Shown: positions 37,122 to 47,724 of the stretch, in pieces
Layout: each line of letters begins with the position of its first letter
How positions within the stretch are numbered: position 1 is the first letter of the stretch
Assembly: GCF_026914185.1 (NCBI RefSeq)
Contig: NC_070569.1
Span: forward strand, 2,418,001 to 2,482,000
DNA: 64,000 nt
Direction: 5' to 3'
Source of the DNA: Puccinia triticina
Lineage: Eukaryota > Basidiomycota > Pucciniomycetes > Pucciniales > Pucciniaceae
Made by a program: the position numbers and the translations under genes
The notes under the pieces: model-generated
Databases searched by the model: none
Seen by the model: only the letters and a program-made list of their open reading frames with translations
What the model was told of the DNA's origin: nothing

Positions 37122-37182
37122 TAAGTCCCTCCCTGCGGTCGGCGCCCCCCCCCCCCCCAGCCACACGCAGAGGGGGACTTAG
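37122..37182. mobile_element. Hairpin MITE-like repeat (GTCCCTC family)
   Basis: Begins TAAGTCCCTCCCTGC, contains a long C run, ends GAGGGGGACTTAGTTAAG. It is about 60 bp. Confidence 0.6.
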
Positions 37183-37329
37183 TTAAGTTAGCGCCAAGTG
37201 AGGATTCATCTCGAGCCTGAGCTCTCTGAATGCCAATGGGGAGTCCTCCATCAGGTCAAGATCTGTGGGCCCCCCAGAATTGCTTGCAAAAAAAGCTACA
37301 CTTTTTCATGGGTCTAGATTGATGTCTGC

Positions 37330-37753
37330 AGGTCACAGACCAGATAGGAAGTCATCCAACTGGAGGACTTCCTGTCAATCTGGGAACCCCTTCCAGACCC
37401 AGATCTGAGGCAAATTTTGCAGGGAAATCTGGGCTTTGGGAATCTGGGAGGCTCCCAGATTGCAACCGGGAGTCCTCTCAATCTGAAAACTAAGATTTTC
37501 TCAGATTTTGCAGGGAAATCTTGGCAGATCTAGGATTTGGGATTATGAAGCCCAGATTTACATGCAAAGTGGAGGACTTCCCGTCAATCTGGGAACCCAG
37601 ATTTTTCCAGATTTTGCGGGGAAATCTGGGCTCGATCTTCCCAAATCCTAGATCTGCCCAGATTTCCCCGTGAAATCTAGAAAAATCTGAGTTCCCAGAT
37701 TGATGGGAAGTCCTCCAGCCTGGAGAAATCTGAGTTCCCAGACTGACTAGAAG
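37330..37753. repeat. Imperfect inverted-repeat region with GGAGGACTTCC units
   Basis: Repeats of CAATCTGGGAAC, CAGATTTTGC and GGAAATCTGGGC in both orientations. The clearest hairpin is 37577-37718: one arm begins GGAGGACTTCCCGTCAATC and the other ends GATTGATGGGAAGTCCTCC. The LTR element at 37754 is inserted into this repeat, whose other half resumes at 40729 (AGAAGTCCTCCAACTGGAGG). Confidence 0.7.
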
Positions 37754-38114
37754 TGTGAAGCCCCCGCGTACCACGAGGTTTCACAAGGACAATCACAGGC
37801 GCATTTCCTGTTTGACTATATCATCCCGCCCCTCTTCCACCTTCCCAGCCGGTAGAGATCCCTGCGCCCATATCTCTCCTGGCTAGGTAAGCCGTTTCCT
37901 CCCTTTTGCCCTTTTCCTCATTCCCAGTTGTTTCTCCTCTTCCCCGATTGTTCATGTATTTACTGAGAGATCCCTGCGCCCATATCTCTCCCGGCTAGGT
38001 TTTTCCTTCCACCCTGAGCAATACATAGCCCCGTGAACCAGACTTCCCTCAAGGTTCACCCTCTGCGCCCCTACTCGGACAGACAGTGAAGGACCCCAAA
38101 TTGGAGTCCTTACA
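37754..38114 (+). repeat. Left LTR of gag-only element
   Basis: 361 bp. Compared by eye with the right LTR it has about eight substitutions and one extra 18-bp stretch (near CCCTTTTGCCC). Confidence 0.93.
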
Positions 38115-38334
38115 CTTATTTTTTCTGGTTCCACCTCTTTGCAGACTCCTCGACTCGGCGAGCGAATTTTTTTTTTGATTGACTGCGACTGCTTCCTTTC
38201 CTACCCACTGCCACTGCACTGCCATCTACTGCCCACCACCACTGCAACTGCCCTGACCACTGAACTTCTATCACTGCTATCTCTCTCGCCGCTGGTTCGT
38301 AACGGAAACGATTGACGAGCCTTACTTCCCTCTT

Positions 38335-39345
38335 ATGAGCACCCGCCAGTCGAACACAGACCCCCTCATTCCTCTACAAGACCCAGAGCAACTCGCGCGG
38401 GAAATCAGACGACGTGCTCGACTAGAAGCCACTCTTGCCGCATCCAGCACTATTAACGTCCCGTCTCCGAACGTTTTGACCAACCCTCACACTGGCTCAA
38501 TGCAGAACCAACCTAATCAACAAAGCTCCTCCGGCGACCCATTGGCACCGGCAGAATTGTCCAATAACGAGCTGATCCAGGCAATCTTGGTCCTGCAACA
38601 AAACACGGCCAAACAGCTCCTCGCGACTCAGGAAGCGGCACAAGCAGCACAAGCGCAGGCCCGAGCCGAGTTGAAAGCGGTCCAGGCCCAAGCCCGAGCC
38701 GATGTAAAGGCGGCACTGGACGCCTGGAGCAAGAATACTGGCCCAAAAACTGAATCGTCTCCGGCCCCTCAACTCGCACCGGGCCGCATTGACCTCCAAC
38801 GATTCAAAATCTCGGACGGCCCGTACTTTAAAGGGCCCTTTCAAGACGTCAAATCGTTCTTACGTTGGATTCAAGCCCTCCAAATTTTCTTCGCAACGAA
38901 ATCGGTCACGCACGCGGACGACAAATGCCTGATTGTGGGCGGACTCATTGCTGAGACGAATCTCCTCTCATTCTACTCAAACAAGTTCTCGAAGTACGAA
39001 GGAAAATTGTGGGACGACTTCAAAGAACGAATGTTTGAATTTGCTCTCCCCGTCGAATGGAAGACAACCCTCAAGCGCAACATTGCCCAGCTGAAAATGG
39101 GCAATACGGAAACCTTCTTGGAGTTCAGTACTCGCGCCCGGACACTCCAGAGCTTGGTTAACTTTGACAAACATTCAATCGACAACTACGAGCTAGCCGA
39201 GGCCGTAACGTTTGGTCTTCCGGAGGTCCTCCAAGCTAAGATAGATGACCATCAAGCTCTCCGGTCGTTGAACTTCAAATATGGCGAATTTGAAAGCCGT
39301 ACCAGCGGGTTCTACTCCAACCTTGTCAAATCTTCGGCTCTTTGA
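38335..39345 (+). CDS. gag: Gag-like protein of LTR retrotransposon
   Basis: 336 aa from ATG 38335. There is an Ala/Gln-rich helical, coiled-coil-like segment at residues 85-140 (QEAAQAAQAQARAELKAVQ), then a retrotransposon Gag core: FKGPFQDVKSFLRWIQALQ, KLWDDFKERMFEFALPVEW, TFLEFSTRARTLQ. This is typical of Ty3/gypsy-like Gag proteins, which form the particle. The frame ends with TGA at 39343, but the same frame is open again and 24 codons later encodes a zinc knuckle (next entry). The stop is therefore a readthrough site, a nonsense change, or a true end. Confidence 0.85.
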   Translation: MSTRQSNTDPLIPLQDPEQLAREIRRRARLEATLAASSTINVPSPNVLTNPHTGSMQNQPNQQSSSGDPLAPAELSNNELIQAILVLQQNTAKQLLATQEAAQAAQAQARAELKAVQAQARADVKAALDAWSKNTGPKTESSPAPQLAPGRIDLQRFKISDGPYFKGPFQDVKSFLRWIQALQIFFATKSVTHADDKCLIVGGLIAETNLLSFYSNKFSKYEGKLWDDFKERMFEFALPVEWKTTLKRNIAQLKMGNTETFLEFSTRARTLQSLVNFDKHSIDNYELAEAVTFGLPEVLQAKIDDHQALRSLNFKYGEFESRTSGFYSNLVKSSAL

Positions 39346-39960
39346 CTACGCCGGAACGCTTCCACCACCACTCCTCCCAACCGGTCTGCGGATACCATAT
39401 GGCGCCTCCACGCTTACATGGATAGCATCGGGCTGTGCCACTTCTGCAAGAAACACTGTGGGAGCGCCCACAGAGCTTGCCCCAATCCCATGGACAAGAG
39501 CCGGGTGGAGATACCGGCCTCATTTTCCCCACCCCCGAAACCGGCCGACTACACCCCCCCAGTGGCATGGACATCAAAGAACAGCGGGCCTGCAAAAACG
39601 AATCCGTCGACTGCCGGCCGCCCAATTGGTCGCCCCGCAGGCATTGCGGGACTCATGAACGAAGCACCCGACTTGGACGAACTGTCCGCCTCCTGTCTGG
39701 CCCGTGTGGACGGGCACTTGGACAAGTTGACTCACGGCTTCGCGAACTGGCATTTGACGGCCGTCAAAGACAACATGCAGGCGGCAGCTATAGCTGGTGA
39801 CCCCGACACGATCAAAACGCTCGCCGTCTCATTGGCAACACGAGACGATGAATTCATCCCTGAAGCGCCTCAGTTTGATGAAGCCTCCTTCCTCGAGGCC
39901 TGCGGCGCCATTGCCGAGAGCAGGAGCGCCAAGTATGTACAGTCCCCCCTCAGACCAACC
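39346..39960 (+). pseudogene. Zinc-knuckle C-terminal part of Gag, separated by a TGA
   Basis: Same frame as the Gag block. Contains a variant knuckle CHFCKKHCGSAHRAC (C-x2-C-x7-H-x2-C) at about 39436-39480, then a Pro-rich stretch and LDELSASCLARVDGHLDKL. Beyond about 39930 the reading becomes low-quality. No protease or polymerase motif follows before the polypurine tract. Confidence 0.6.
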
Positions 39961-40385
39961 CACCAATTTCACAGAGGCCGGTGCTTAAAAGGGTCTCCTA
40001 TAGTTCGGAGAATACACTCGCTCCCACTGGCTCAGAGAACGCGATTGCCCCCACCGATCCTGGACTGGCGGGCCCGCAGACCGACCTTGAAGCGGCCGTC
40101 TTCAATGCCGTCAATAACCACAACTGAGGCGTGGTTGTCCCCGATAAATTCTTGTGCTTTGAGGACGCCACCCCACCGCCCATTCCCATCACTCCCTGGA
40201 CCTTTTCCCGCCGCCCTTGCCATACAAGACCAACGGGGTTACCATCCCATCGGCCAGCTACAACCCAAACGCCCTGCGACTAAGAAGAACCAACCACCCG
40301 GCCGATCCACTGTCCCCATCCCCTCCCAACTGTCACCTTCGAGCTGGAGGGATCCTCCCCCTCATTTTTTTATAGGGGGGGAGAC

Positions 40386-40728
40386 TGTGAAGCCCCCGCG
40401 TACCGCGAGGTTTCACAAGGACAATCACAGGCGCATTTCCCGTTCGACTATATCATCCGGCCCCTCTTCCACCTTCCTAGCCGGTAGAGATCCCTGCGCC
40501 CATATCTCTCCCGGCTAGGTAAGCCGTTTCCTCATTCCCAGTTGTTTCTCCTCTTCCCTGATTGTTCATGTATTTACTGAGAAATCCCTGCGCCCATATC
40601 TCTCCCGGCTAGGTTTTTCCTTCCACCCTGAGCAATACATAGCCCCGTGAACCAGACTTCCCTCAAGGTTCACCCTCTGCGCCCCTACTCGGACAGACAG
40701 TGAAGGACCCCAAATTGGAGTCCTTACA
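40386..40728 (+). repeat. Right LTR of gag-only element
   Basis: 343 bp, TGTGAAGCC to TCCTTACA, followed by the target duplication AGAAG. Confidence 0.93.
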
Positions 40729-40894
40729 AGAAGTCCTCCAACTGGAGGACTTCCTGTTGCCTAAAAGGCTTCATTTAGAGGAGGCCGCTTAACCTAGTTT
40801 GCTGGTGAAAACTCAATATCAATCAATTTTCACCAGCCAGTAAGGTTTAGCCTGTCCCTCTAGATTAAGCAGTTTAGCCCACAGGGAGTTAGAG

Positions 40895-41060
40895 ATGGCA
40901 AACGGGTACTTGTTGCCGGGTACCCGGTTATACCCGTTGGCAGGTACCCGTTTGGCCCTACAGGTACCCGCCGGCAGGTGCCGGGTGCGGGTGCGGGTGC
41001 GGGTGTCCAGAATTCTAGTGGGGAGGACGGCGGGTACCTGGACAGGTACCCGCCAGTCAG
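40895..41060. repeat. GGGTACC minisatellite
   Basis: Irregular tandem repeats of GGCGGGTACCTG / CAGGTACCCG type in both orientations, with a short GGTGCG triple at about 40980-41005. Confidence 0.75.
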
Positions 41061-41820
41061 CCGGTCATCAAAGAGGATACCTCTCAATGACCAACTGACC
41101 GGTCATTGAAAGGGATACGACCTCTCGATGACCTGCTGACCGGCCATCAAAGAGGATCAGCCGGTCATCAAAGAGGATAAGACCTCTTGATGACTGGTTG
41201 GCCGGTCATCAAAGAGGCTACCCTCTCAATGACCAGTCAGCCGGTCATTGAAGAGGCTACACTCTCAATGCCCGGCTGACCGGTCATGACTCATTGAAAG
41301 GGATACAACCTCTCAATGACCGGCTGACCGGTCATCAAAGAGGATAAAGGCTCTCGCGATGAATGGTCCGTCCCGGTCATCAAGAAGGGTGTGTTTTTCC
41401 TCTTGATGACCAGTTGGTCACGGTCATTGAGAGGGGTGTGTCCTCTTGATGACCGGTTGGTCCCGGTCATTGAGAGGGGTGTGTCCTCTCAGCCGGGCAT
41501 TGAGAGTGTAGCCTCTTCAATGACCGGCTGACTGGTCATCAAAGAGGATAAAGGCTCTCGCGATGAATGGTCCTTCCCGGTCATCAAGAAGGGTGTGTTT
41601 TTCCTCTTGATGACCAGTTGGTCACGGTCATTGAGAGGGGTGTGTCCTCTTGATGACCGGTTGGTCCCGGTCATTGAGAGGGGTGTGTCCTCTTGATGAC
41701 CGGTCTGTCCCGGTCATCAAGAGGGGTGTATTTGTCCTCTTGATGACCGGTCTGTCCCGTTCATCAAGAGTGCTGTGTTTGTCCTCTTGATGACCGGTCT
41801 GTGTTGGTCATCAAGAGGGA
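41050..41820. repeat. Array of short palindromes (GACCGG / CCGGTCA), cluster 1
   Basis: Tandem units of the form CTCTTGATGACCGGT, a 4-6 nt spacer, then CCGGTCATCAAGAG, joined by GGGTGTGT-like linkers. Each unit can fold on itself. Within the cluster about 150 bp (41340-41488) is repeated almost unchanged at 41546-41695. Confidence 0.88.
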
Positions 41821-42040
41821 CATGTGTAGCCGGCGCAGACCGGCCATGAAGGGGAGGAGGGCTGGTTTTGGTGTGGCGGGTTTTTCACTCCATACCACCT
41901 GGAGTGCAGGGTTGTGCACCCCAAATGGGGGCTGGTTTTGGAGTGAACCATCCTGCACTCCAAAAATCTTGGAGTGCTCAGGAGTGCACACCTTTTTTGG
42001 CGTGCATCTGGGAATTTTTTGGCGTGACTAAAGCCTTCCC
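41765..42040 (+). repeat. Direct repeat of about 276 bp, copy 1
   Basis: Runs from the last palindromic unit through GGACATGTGTAGCCGGCG and short hairpins (CTCCAAAAATCTTGGAG) to GGCGTGACTAAAGCC. It is almost identical to 44453-44729. Confidence 0.85.
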
Positions 42041-42756
42041 CTAAAGAAAATGGGGGTGGGGAGAATACAAAAACATGCTTATATGGACTGGGAAAAGAGG
42101 TCAAGGGGCCATAGATACTACTGATCTCCATCTCTGAAACGGTAAGAATCTCCAAACTACAGCTCATCAACCTCAAAAATGTTGGCCAGTGAGCAGGTAA
42201 AAGCTCTTTTCTCCAAAATCCTTGCAATATCCCAATCATCTGCTTCCCAAATACCACAAGCCACACAATCACCATGTGAGTTTGCTCAGCACTTGCGTGC
42301 AAGTGCCATCTCTGAACTCAGTTATAGATTTTGTTGGATCTCAGGTAGATACTGGTTTGAAGGCAAGGTTCATGTCTGCCACAACATATTCTGATATTAA
42401 CTTGAACAACACTTGATGTATTGCATAATGTATGTGTAAAATGCATGCCATACCTATCCTGGAAACAAGGCCAATTTAATGATAAGGTTTACTTGATCCT
42501 CAATCTTGACCAAAGTTCCTCTTGTTTTGATGGTGATGATTTTTGACCTCTTTGTAAACACATACCCTGTTTGTCTCTCAGAAACTATTTTGATATTGAT
42601 TTTCAAGGTGCACACCAAAAATCTACTAGTTTTTGTTAAATTGTTTCTGTTACACATGGTTCAAACTTATGATGGAGTGTAGTGAGACTCTGGGAGGTCT
42701 GATTTTGCCCAGGTACTAAGGTTTGACTTTGGCTTGCATTGGCTGAGGGTCCCACT

Positions 42757-42793
42757 GTCACACAAATGTATAATGCGTGCGGGCTTGTGTGAC
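42757..42793. repeat. GTCAC/GTGAC palindrome, type B, copy 1 (37 bp)
   Basis: Begins GTCACACAAATGTAT and ends GGGCTTGTGTGAC; 3 bp longer than the others. Confidence 0.75.
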
Positions 42794-42800
42794 AACTTGG

Positions 42801-42834
42801 GTCACACAAACGTATGCACACACGTTTGTGTGAC
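42801..42834. repeat. GTCAC/GTGAC palindrome, type B, copy 2 (34 bp)
   Basis: GTCACACAAACGT and ACGTTTGTGTGAC are exact inverted arms of 13 bp around an 8-bp spacer ATGCACAC. It has the same total length and ends as the type A palindromes but a different interior. Confidence 0.88.
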
Positions 42835-43321
42835 ACATTGTCCATCACAAAACAATATTGCGCCAGACTGAGTGCCCCCACAGAACCAGGGGATTCAGAG
42901 AATCCTTGGCAAATTTTACTTGATTTTCATACATCTGTACATAAATCTCTTTGAGGAGATTTTCTGAAGTCATTCACAAACCCCATGTAATCTGAGGCCA
43001 CCCTGGACTTGTCCCAGAATTTGAACTCCCTGGGGAAAAACTTTAGCAGCTGAAGAATATTTTACACAAATTTACACATGCATGGTGTTGTGTCACATTT
43101 TTCATCACTGAGCCAACTGACACCAAGCTGAGTGCGCATGCAGCACCACAGGCTTATGTGGACCCTTCACAAATTGTATGTAATTTTTGGCAATATGTAT
43201 TATAATTTTAGGAAGATTTTATGAAGTCATATCCACCTCCTAGTTAATATGAGGTTTTTTCCCATGGACGTTTCCCTGAGCTTCAGCTATGTTTTGAAAA
43301 ACTTCAGCAACTGAAGAATGT

Positions 43322-43355
43322 GTCACACAAATGTACATGTGCATGTTTTTGTGAC
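43322..43355. repeat. GTCAC/GTGAC palindrome, type B, copy 3 (34 bp)
   Basis: Begins GTCACACAAATGTAC and ends GCATGTTTTTGTGAC; arms are imperfect. Confidence 0.75.
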
Positions 43356-44225
43356 ACTAACATACATAAAGATTTTTGGAATTTATGATAAACACATGAT
43401 AAATCCAAATATATCATTCCCGTGAAAAACCTTTTTTGTTCTGCAAAGTATTTGATATTGCTTTTCAAGACAGTTTGAAATGTGTTCTCAAATATTTCCA
43501 ATAATAAATAGAGTCAAGTTTGGGCTGGTTTTCAATCAAATTCAACCCTTTTTCAGCATTCCTTCAGCTCAATTGAGCATCATCTCAACATGAATTCATC
43601 ATGACTTCAGTGTGTTTGAGGTTAATGTTCCAGGATATATCCAACAGGGTTCTTAAACAATATTGTGCGATGGCACTTGAAGCAAACTCCCATGGTGAAT
43701 GTAAGCATAAAATGCCCTGGGAATCTACAATGCTTATATAGGCCAGCCCTAGATAAGCAAAAATGGATTTATGCTTACTTTGCTAAGAAGCATACCTCAA
43801 TGTAAGAATAGGATTTGTGTCCACCATCCTTGTGCTTACATGGCGGGGTCACTGAGGCATGGACTTTCTAGTAGCTGTGCAACATCAGCTGAGCAGGTCC
43901 TGTGAGCAGATGCAGCTGGGGTGGAGGCGCCAGTGAGAGATTGAGTGTTGGAGGCTAGACAGACAATTTGGAAGGCCAAGCATTGGAGATGTGTTCAATG
44001 AGGGGAATAGCACCCTTGGTTACATTATCCAAACGTGCACAGGCAGATTTTACCAGATAACAATAACATGTAATGGACCACCACCCGGTTCTAATTGATG
44101 GTCATATTCAGTATAATCAGGAGATTTTCCATCTGTATTGATTTGACTATCACTATTAAAAGATTGATTAACTCTGAGAAGCTGCATTGTTCATTATGTA
44201 GAGTCCTGTACGTCAGTTTAGGCAA

Positions 44226-44520
44226 AAGAGAAGGGTGTGTTTGTCCTCTTGATGACTGGTTGGTCCCGGTCATCAAGAGGGGTTGTGTCCTCTCAATGAC
44301 CGGTCTGTGCCGGTCATCGAGAGGGGTGTGTCCTCTCAATGAACGGTCCGTCCCGGTCATCAAGAGGGGTGTGTCCTCTCAATGACCGGTCCGTCCCGGT
44401 CATTGAGAGGGGTGTATTTTTCCTCTTGATGACCGGTCTGTCCTGTTCATTGAGAGTGCTGTGTTTGTCCTCTCAATGACCGGTCTGTGTTGGTCATCAA
44501 GAGGGACATGTGTAGCCGGC
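44226..44520. repeat. Array of short palindromes (GACCGG / CCGGTCA), cluster 2
   Basis: Same unit type as 41050-41820, fewer copies, followed by the second copy of the 276-bp direct repeat. Confidence 0.85.
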
Positions 44521-44729
44521 GCAGACCGGCCATGAAGGGGAGGAGGGCTGGTTTTGGTGTGGTGGGGTATTCACTCCATACCACCTGGAGTGCAGGGTTG
44601 TGCACTCCAAATGGGGGCTGTTTTTGGAGTGAACCATCCAGCACTCCAAAAATCTTGGAGTGGTCAGGAATGCACACCTTTTTTGGCGTGCATCTGGGAA
44701 TTTTTTGGCGTGCCTAAAGCCTGCCCCTT
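44453..44729 (+). repeat. Direct repeat of about 276 bp, copy 2
   Basis: Near-identical to 41765-42040, same orientation, starting inside the last palindromic units. Confidence 0.85.
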
Positions 44730-45225
44730 TTTTTATGCATAAAAAGCATCAAATTTGTGGTAACCAAAAATGGTGGACAGAAATCCTATGCTTACAGCAA
44801 GTTATGCTTACATGGCAGGGTCACTGTCATACAAAAGCAGCAAAGGGCTGGCCAACAAGGCCTTACACTGGAACAGTCTTAATTTAGGGAGATGTGCTTT
44901 GCACAAAGCGGGATCTTTCCAGAACCTCCAAACTGGTTTTTTGGCATCAAATTCAATCCAGCACAACAGATTCTGCAGTGCACAAAGTGTGTTTCACAGG
45001 GATGTCAGGGTGCAAAATTTACATGTTTTTAAAAAAGGGTTTTTTTCTCTTTGTTATTATTCCTGATCATATATGTACTGAGCTATGGTTGCTTTTGGGA
45101 GACAGTGAAACATATCTGCGTATTTACAGGAGTTAGCGTGTGAGAATGTGTGTATTGATGATGTTGTTGGTTGAGATTAATCCGAATCCGAATCAATTAT
45201 AATGATTGTTTCACTGTTGCCTAAC
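44730..45225. other. No gene seen
   Basis: Non-coding by inspection; short open frames only. Confidence 0.4.
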
Positions 45226-45567
45226 TTAGCTAATTCCCTCCCCCTCGCGGGTCACCGCGTAGAGCTTTCGATGTGGGCACTTCTTGTTGTACACCAGTGG
45301 TTGGGCTGTGAGTTGATGGCACAATGTGCATTGCGTATAGCACACGTGACCGTGGACTAACTGGCACTTTTTGTCGTCCAGCAAGGCGGTGTTGCACATG
45401 AGCAATGCCGGATAGCCGACTGGTCTGCTGACAGACACGGTCTTTCCGACTGGACAATGGGCGCACTTGTAGTCGAGGACCAAAGGCCAGTGGTCTATCG
45501 AAGTGCTCGCCATCGACCAGACGCCGGCCGCCAGCAGGAACACATACCAGATTGCCGAGGGTTTCAT
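45226..45567 (-). CDS. Candidate small secreted cysteine-rich protein, 113 aa
   Basis: The protein begins MKPSAIWYVFLLAAGVWSMA, a typical signal peptide with a basic start and hydrophobic core; cleavage would be near residue 20-22. The mature part has eight Cys (35, 38, 58, 68, 76, 80, 83, 97) including pairs KCAHC and CYTQCTLC, compatible with disulphides or metal binding. Small, secreted, Cys-rich and without homology I can name is the usual profile of rust effector candidates; that role is inference only. The last residues (REGEGIS) and the stop come from GAGGGAATTAGCTAAGTTAGG, which is also the end of the GTCCCTC repeat at 59393-59445, so a transposon end trimmed or rewrote the C-terminus. 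Expression is unknown. Confidence 0.6.
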   Translation of the reverse strand: MKPSAIWYVFLLAAGVWSMASTSIDHWPLVLDYKCAHCPVGKTVSVSRPVGYPALLMCNTALLDDKKCQLVHGHVCYTQCTLCHQLTAQPLVYNKKCPHRKLYAVTREGEGIS

Positions 45568-46272
45568 GGTGCCCGGGGTGTTTCAGATTCGAAGAACGAT
45601 TATCTTGGATGGGATTCGAACTGTGCCTGGTACGTGTGTGCAGAGGGATGGGTGCACCTTAGGACGTTCTAGTTCCGCTATCCTATTGAACGGATGTTGG
45701 TTTGCGTTGCTGAGCCGACTAGTAGGTCGCTACTGGAGCTTACAAAAAAAGAAACCTCGAGGCCTTAGAAAGCACATGTCTCATGTCAATCTCAGACCAA
45801 TATTGGGTGTTTGCAGGAGAAGAGTTATCTACAAATGAGTGGAGATGCTGGGCCCAACACTGTTCGACTCGATCAGGGCGGAAAGAAGTATTGACACGCA
45901 AAAAGAGATGATCAGGGGCATGGACAAACTCAGACAACAAGGCCCCAGAACGCCTGGCGGTCTGAACTGGGCAGCTTTCCGTTGAGATCTGAGGGCCTCC
46001 CAGAAGTGATCTGGAGTGATTTCCCTGCGAACATCTAGACTGTTTGGGTCTCTATCCACCCAGGTGTGGTGGGAAGTCATCCACTGTCCATAAATTTTAA
46101 ACCCTTATGTTTTTTTCTTGCGTTGTATATGATGGCATGGATATGACTTACTGGTGATTTTTTGATTGTGTGATCACCCATTTTGCGGCTGGGATGAGCT
46201 TACAATATTGATTGCCGGGGACCGCCGGCTCATTGGGCCATCCCACGCGAACATCCCACGGCTGGCCCTAGC
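45568..46272. other. No gene seen
   Basis: Probable upstream region of the secreted-protein candidate and non-coding DNA. GC content rises sharply from about 46215. Confidence 0.4.
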
Positions 46273-46342
46273 CTAACTAAGCCTCTTGAACGGAGGGGGG
46301 GGACACCCGCGTCCCGAAGGGACTCTCCGTAGGAGAGGCTTA
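46273..46342. mobile_element. Hairpin MITE-like repeat, variant AAGCCTCT ends
   Basis: CTAACTAAGCCTCTTG at one side and GGAGAGGCTTA at the other; the interior GGACACCCGCGTCCC is itself palindromic. Confidence 0.6.
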
Positions 46343-46672
46343 CACCACGGGATGAGTGGGGCGTCAAAGTGGCGGCGTCTGTGACGCCCCATGGACCCCG
46401 CATGTCAGAAGACGCCTCAGCCCCGCGCTATGACCATACCCTCTAGGGGCGCCCTCGGACACATGCCCACCACGCCACAAGGTGACCGTCAACGTGACGG
46501 CCCCCTGGCGCTGGCAGGCCGGTGGGAGGTGAAGCCCCCTTGGCGGGATCTTCCCTGCACGCGTGGACGTGACGGCCGCCTGACGCCTACCAGAGGGCTT
46601 TTTGGCGGCGGTCGGCGGCCCTATTGACGCCCGGTGACCGTGGAAGGTGTGACTTGTTGGGCGGCCCCGAGC

Positions 46673-47310
46673 TTAACTAAGTCTCTCCGAGGAGGCGCGA
46701 AGCGCCTCCGAAGGAGAGGCTTACCTCTAAAGTCACACCATTGGCCCTACAGACTCAAGAATTTCTGGCAAAAAAACACCTATTTTCTTTTCAAAATGTT
46801 TTTAAAAATGTAGTTTTTAGTTTAAAAAAGATCTGAGTAGACAGACTTGTAGTCTGCAATCTCAGCTTCCATTTCACCATTTTTTTACCCAACTGGCCCC
46901 CATGATTACTAGCCCACTCCTCCTGCCCTGAAGTGGTTCTGGAGTGGTGATCCAGCCGTTTTTGGGCTCAAAATTTGAAATTCCCTGAGCCCGCGCGGTC
47001 TCGAAGGGGGGGATTGGTCACATGAATCTGCCATGTAAAAAAATTTACAGGACATTTCTTGCCAGGGGGAATGGATATGGGGGAGTTTGAAGTGGGCAAA
47101 AATAAGCTAAGAAGCTTGCCATTCCAATGGTGCAAAGGGCGCGGGATGAATCAAGAGGAAACAGGGAGGTATTGGGCAAAATGGGGGAGCGTAGGGTCCT
47201 CCCTGCCATTTGTCTCGATCCTGTAGGGTGAGACATGCGACTTTAGAGGCAAGTCCCTCCTTCGGAGGTCGCTACGCTCCCCCGAGGAGGGTACACTTGT
47301 TTTAAGTTCG
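46673..47310. mobile_element. Fold-back element bounded by GTCCCTC-type hairpins
   Basis: The left hairpin (46673-46732, TTAACTAAGTCTCTCC to GGAGAGGCTTA) continues inward as CTCTAAAGTCACAC..CCCTACAG. The reverse complement of about 47215-47260 reads CTCTAAAGTCGCATG..CCCTACAGG, so the arms match beyond the hairpins. The right hairpin starts AAGTCCCTCC at 47251. The middle is non-coding. Confidence 0.55.
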
Positions 47311-47724
47311 GGGCGGCCCCGGGTCGAACTTAACAAAGTCCCTCGCTGCTGCGGGCGTGTGACTCGCAAAGCAAGCCTCCGACAGCCCTCGGCAGGAGGG
47401 ACTTATACCGTACCTCCCCTTTCTGGCGCACGGAGAATGTAATTTTCACCCCACTTTTCACTTTTGCCCTTGTACCTCCCTCATTCCATGATAAACTTGT
47501 TTTTTTTGCTCCAGATCAGCTCAACATGCTACTGCTGAGGCTTCTATTTTTTTTTCTTTATGTACTGATACATGTATGTCCTGAGAAATTACACAAGACA
47601 AATAAATCTCAAGACCGTTACCGACTCTATAGCCCAAGTTTGCAGAAATTAATTATGAAATAAGAGCACCGACTCTCTGGTCAATACACAGCGTGTTTGA
47701 CACCCAGATAGCTTGAGGATGAGC

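Larger units (their letters stand above)
37754..40728 (+). mobile_element. Gag-only (non-autonomous) LTR retrotransposon with intact ends
   Basis: Two LTRs of 361 and 343 bp starting TGTGAAGCC and ending TCCTTACA, flanked by identical 5-bp target duplications AGAAG at 37749-37753 and 40729-40733. A polypurine tract (AGGGGGGGAGAC) lies directly before the right LTR. The 2.3-kb interior codes for a Gag-like protein and a zinc knuckle but no protease, reverse transcriptase or integrase, so movement would need enzymes in trans. Confidence 0.93.
42041..44225. other. No gene seen; contains type B palindromes
   Basis: AT-rich spacer between two copies of a palindrome-array unit. No supported coding block. 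Its only structured features are GTCACACAAA palindromes at 42757, 42801 and 43322 and a worn one near 43065. Confidence 0.5.

Noticed and set aside
30651..37182. GTCCCTC hairpins as terminal inverted repeats of the DUF6589-RecQ unit
   Set aside because: The same hairpins occur at many unrelated places in the window and no target duplication was found, so I do not claim them as its ends.
39326..40223. Minus-strand open frames opposite the gag-only element
   Set aside because: They are antisense shadows of the GC-rich Gag coding region.
42801..42834. loxP/FRT-like recombinase site (13-8-13 layout)
   Set aside because: The resemblance is only in length and symmetry; no tyrosine recombinase gene was seen nearby and related copies have other arm lengths.
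46391..46627. 78-aa GC-rich open frame
   Set aside because: No recognisable protein, no signal peptide, within GC-rich repeat-like DNA next to a hairpin repeat.
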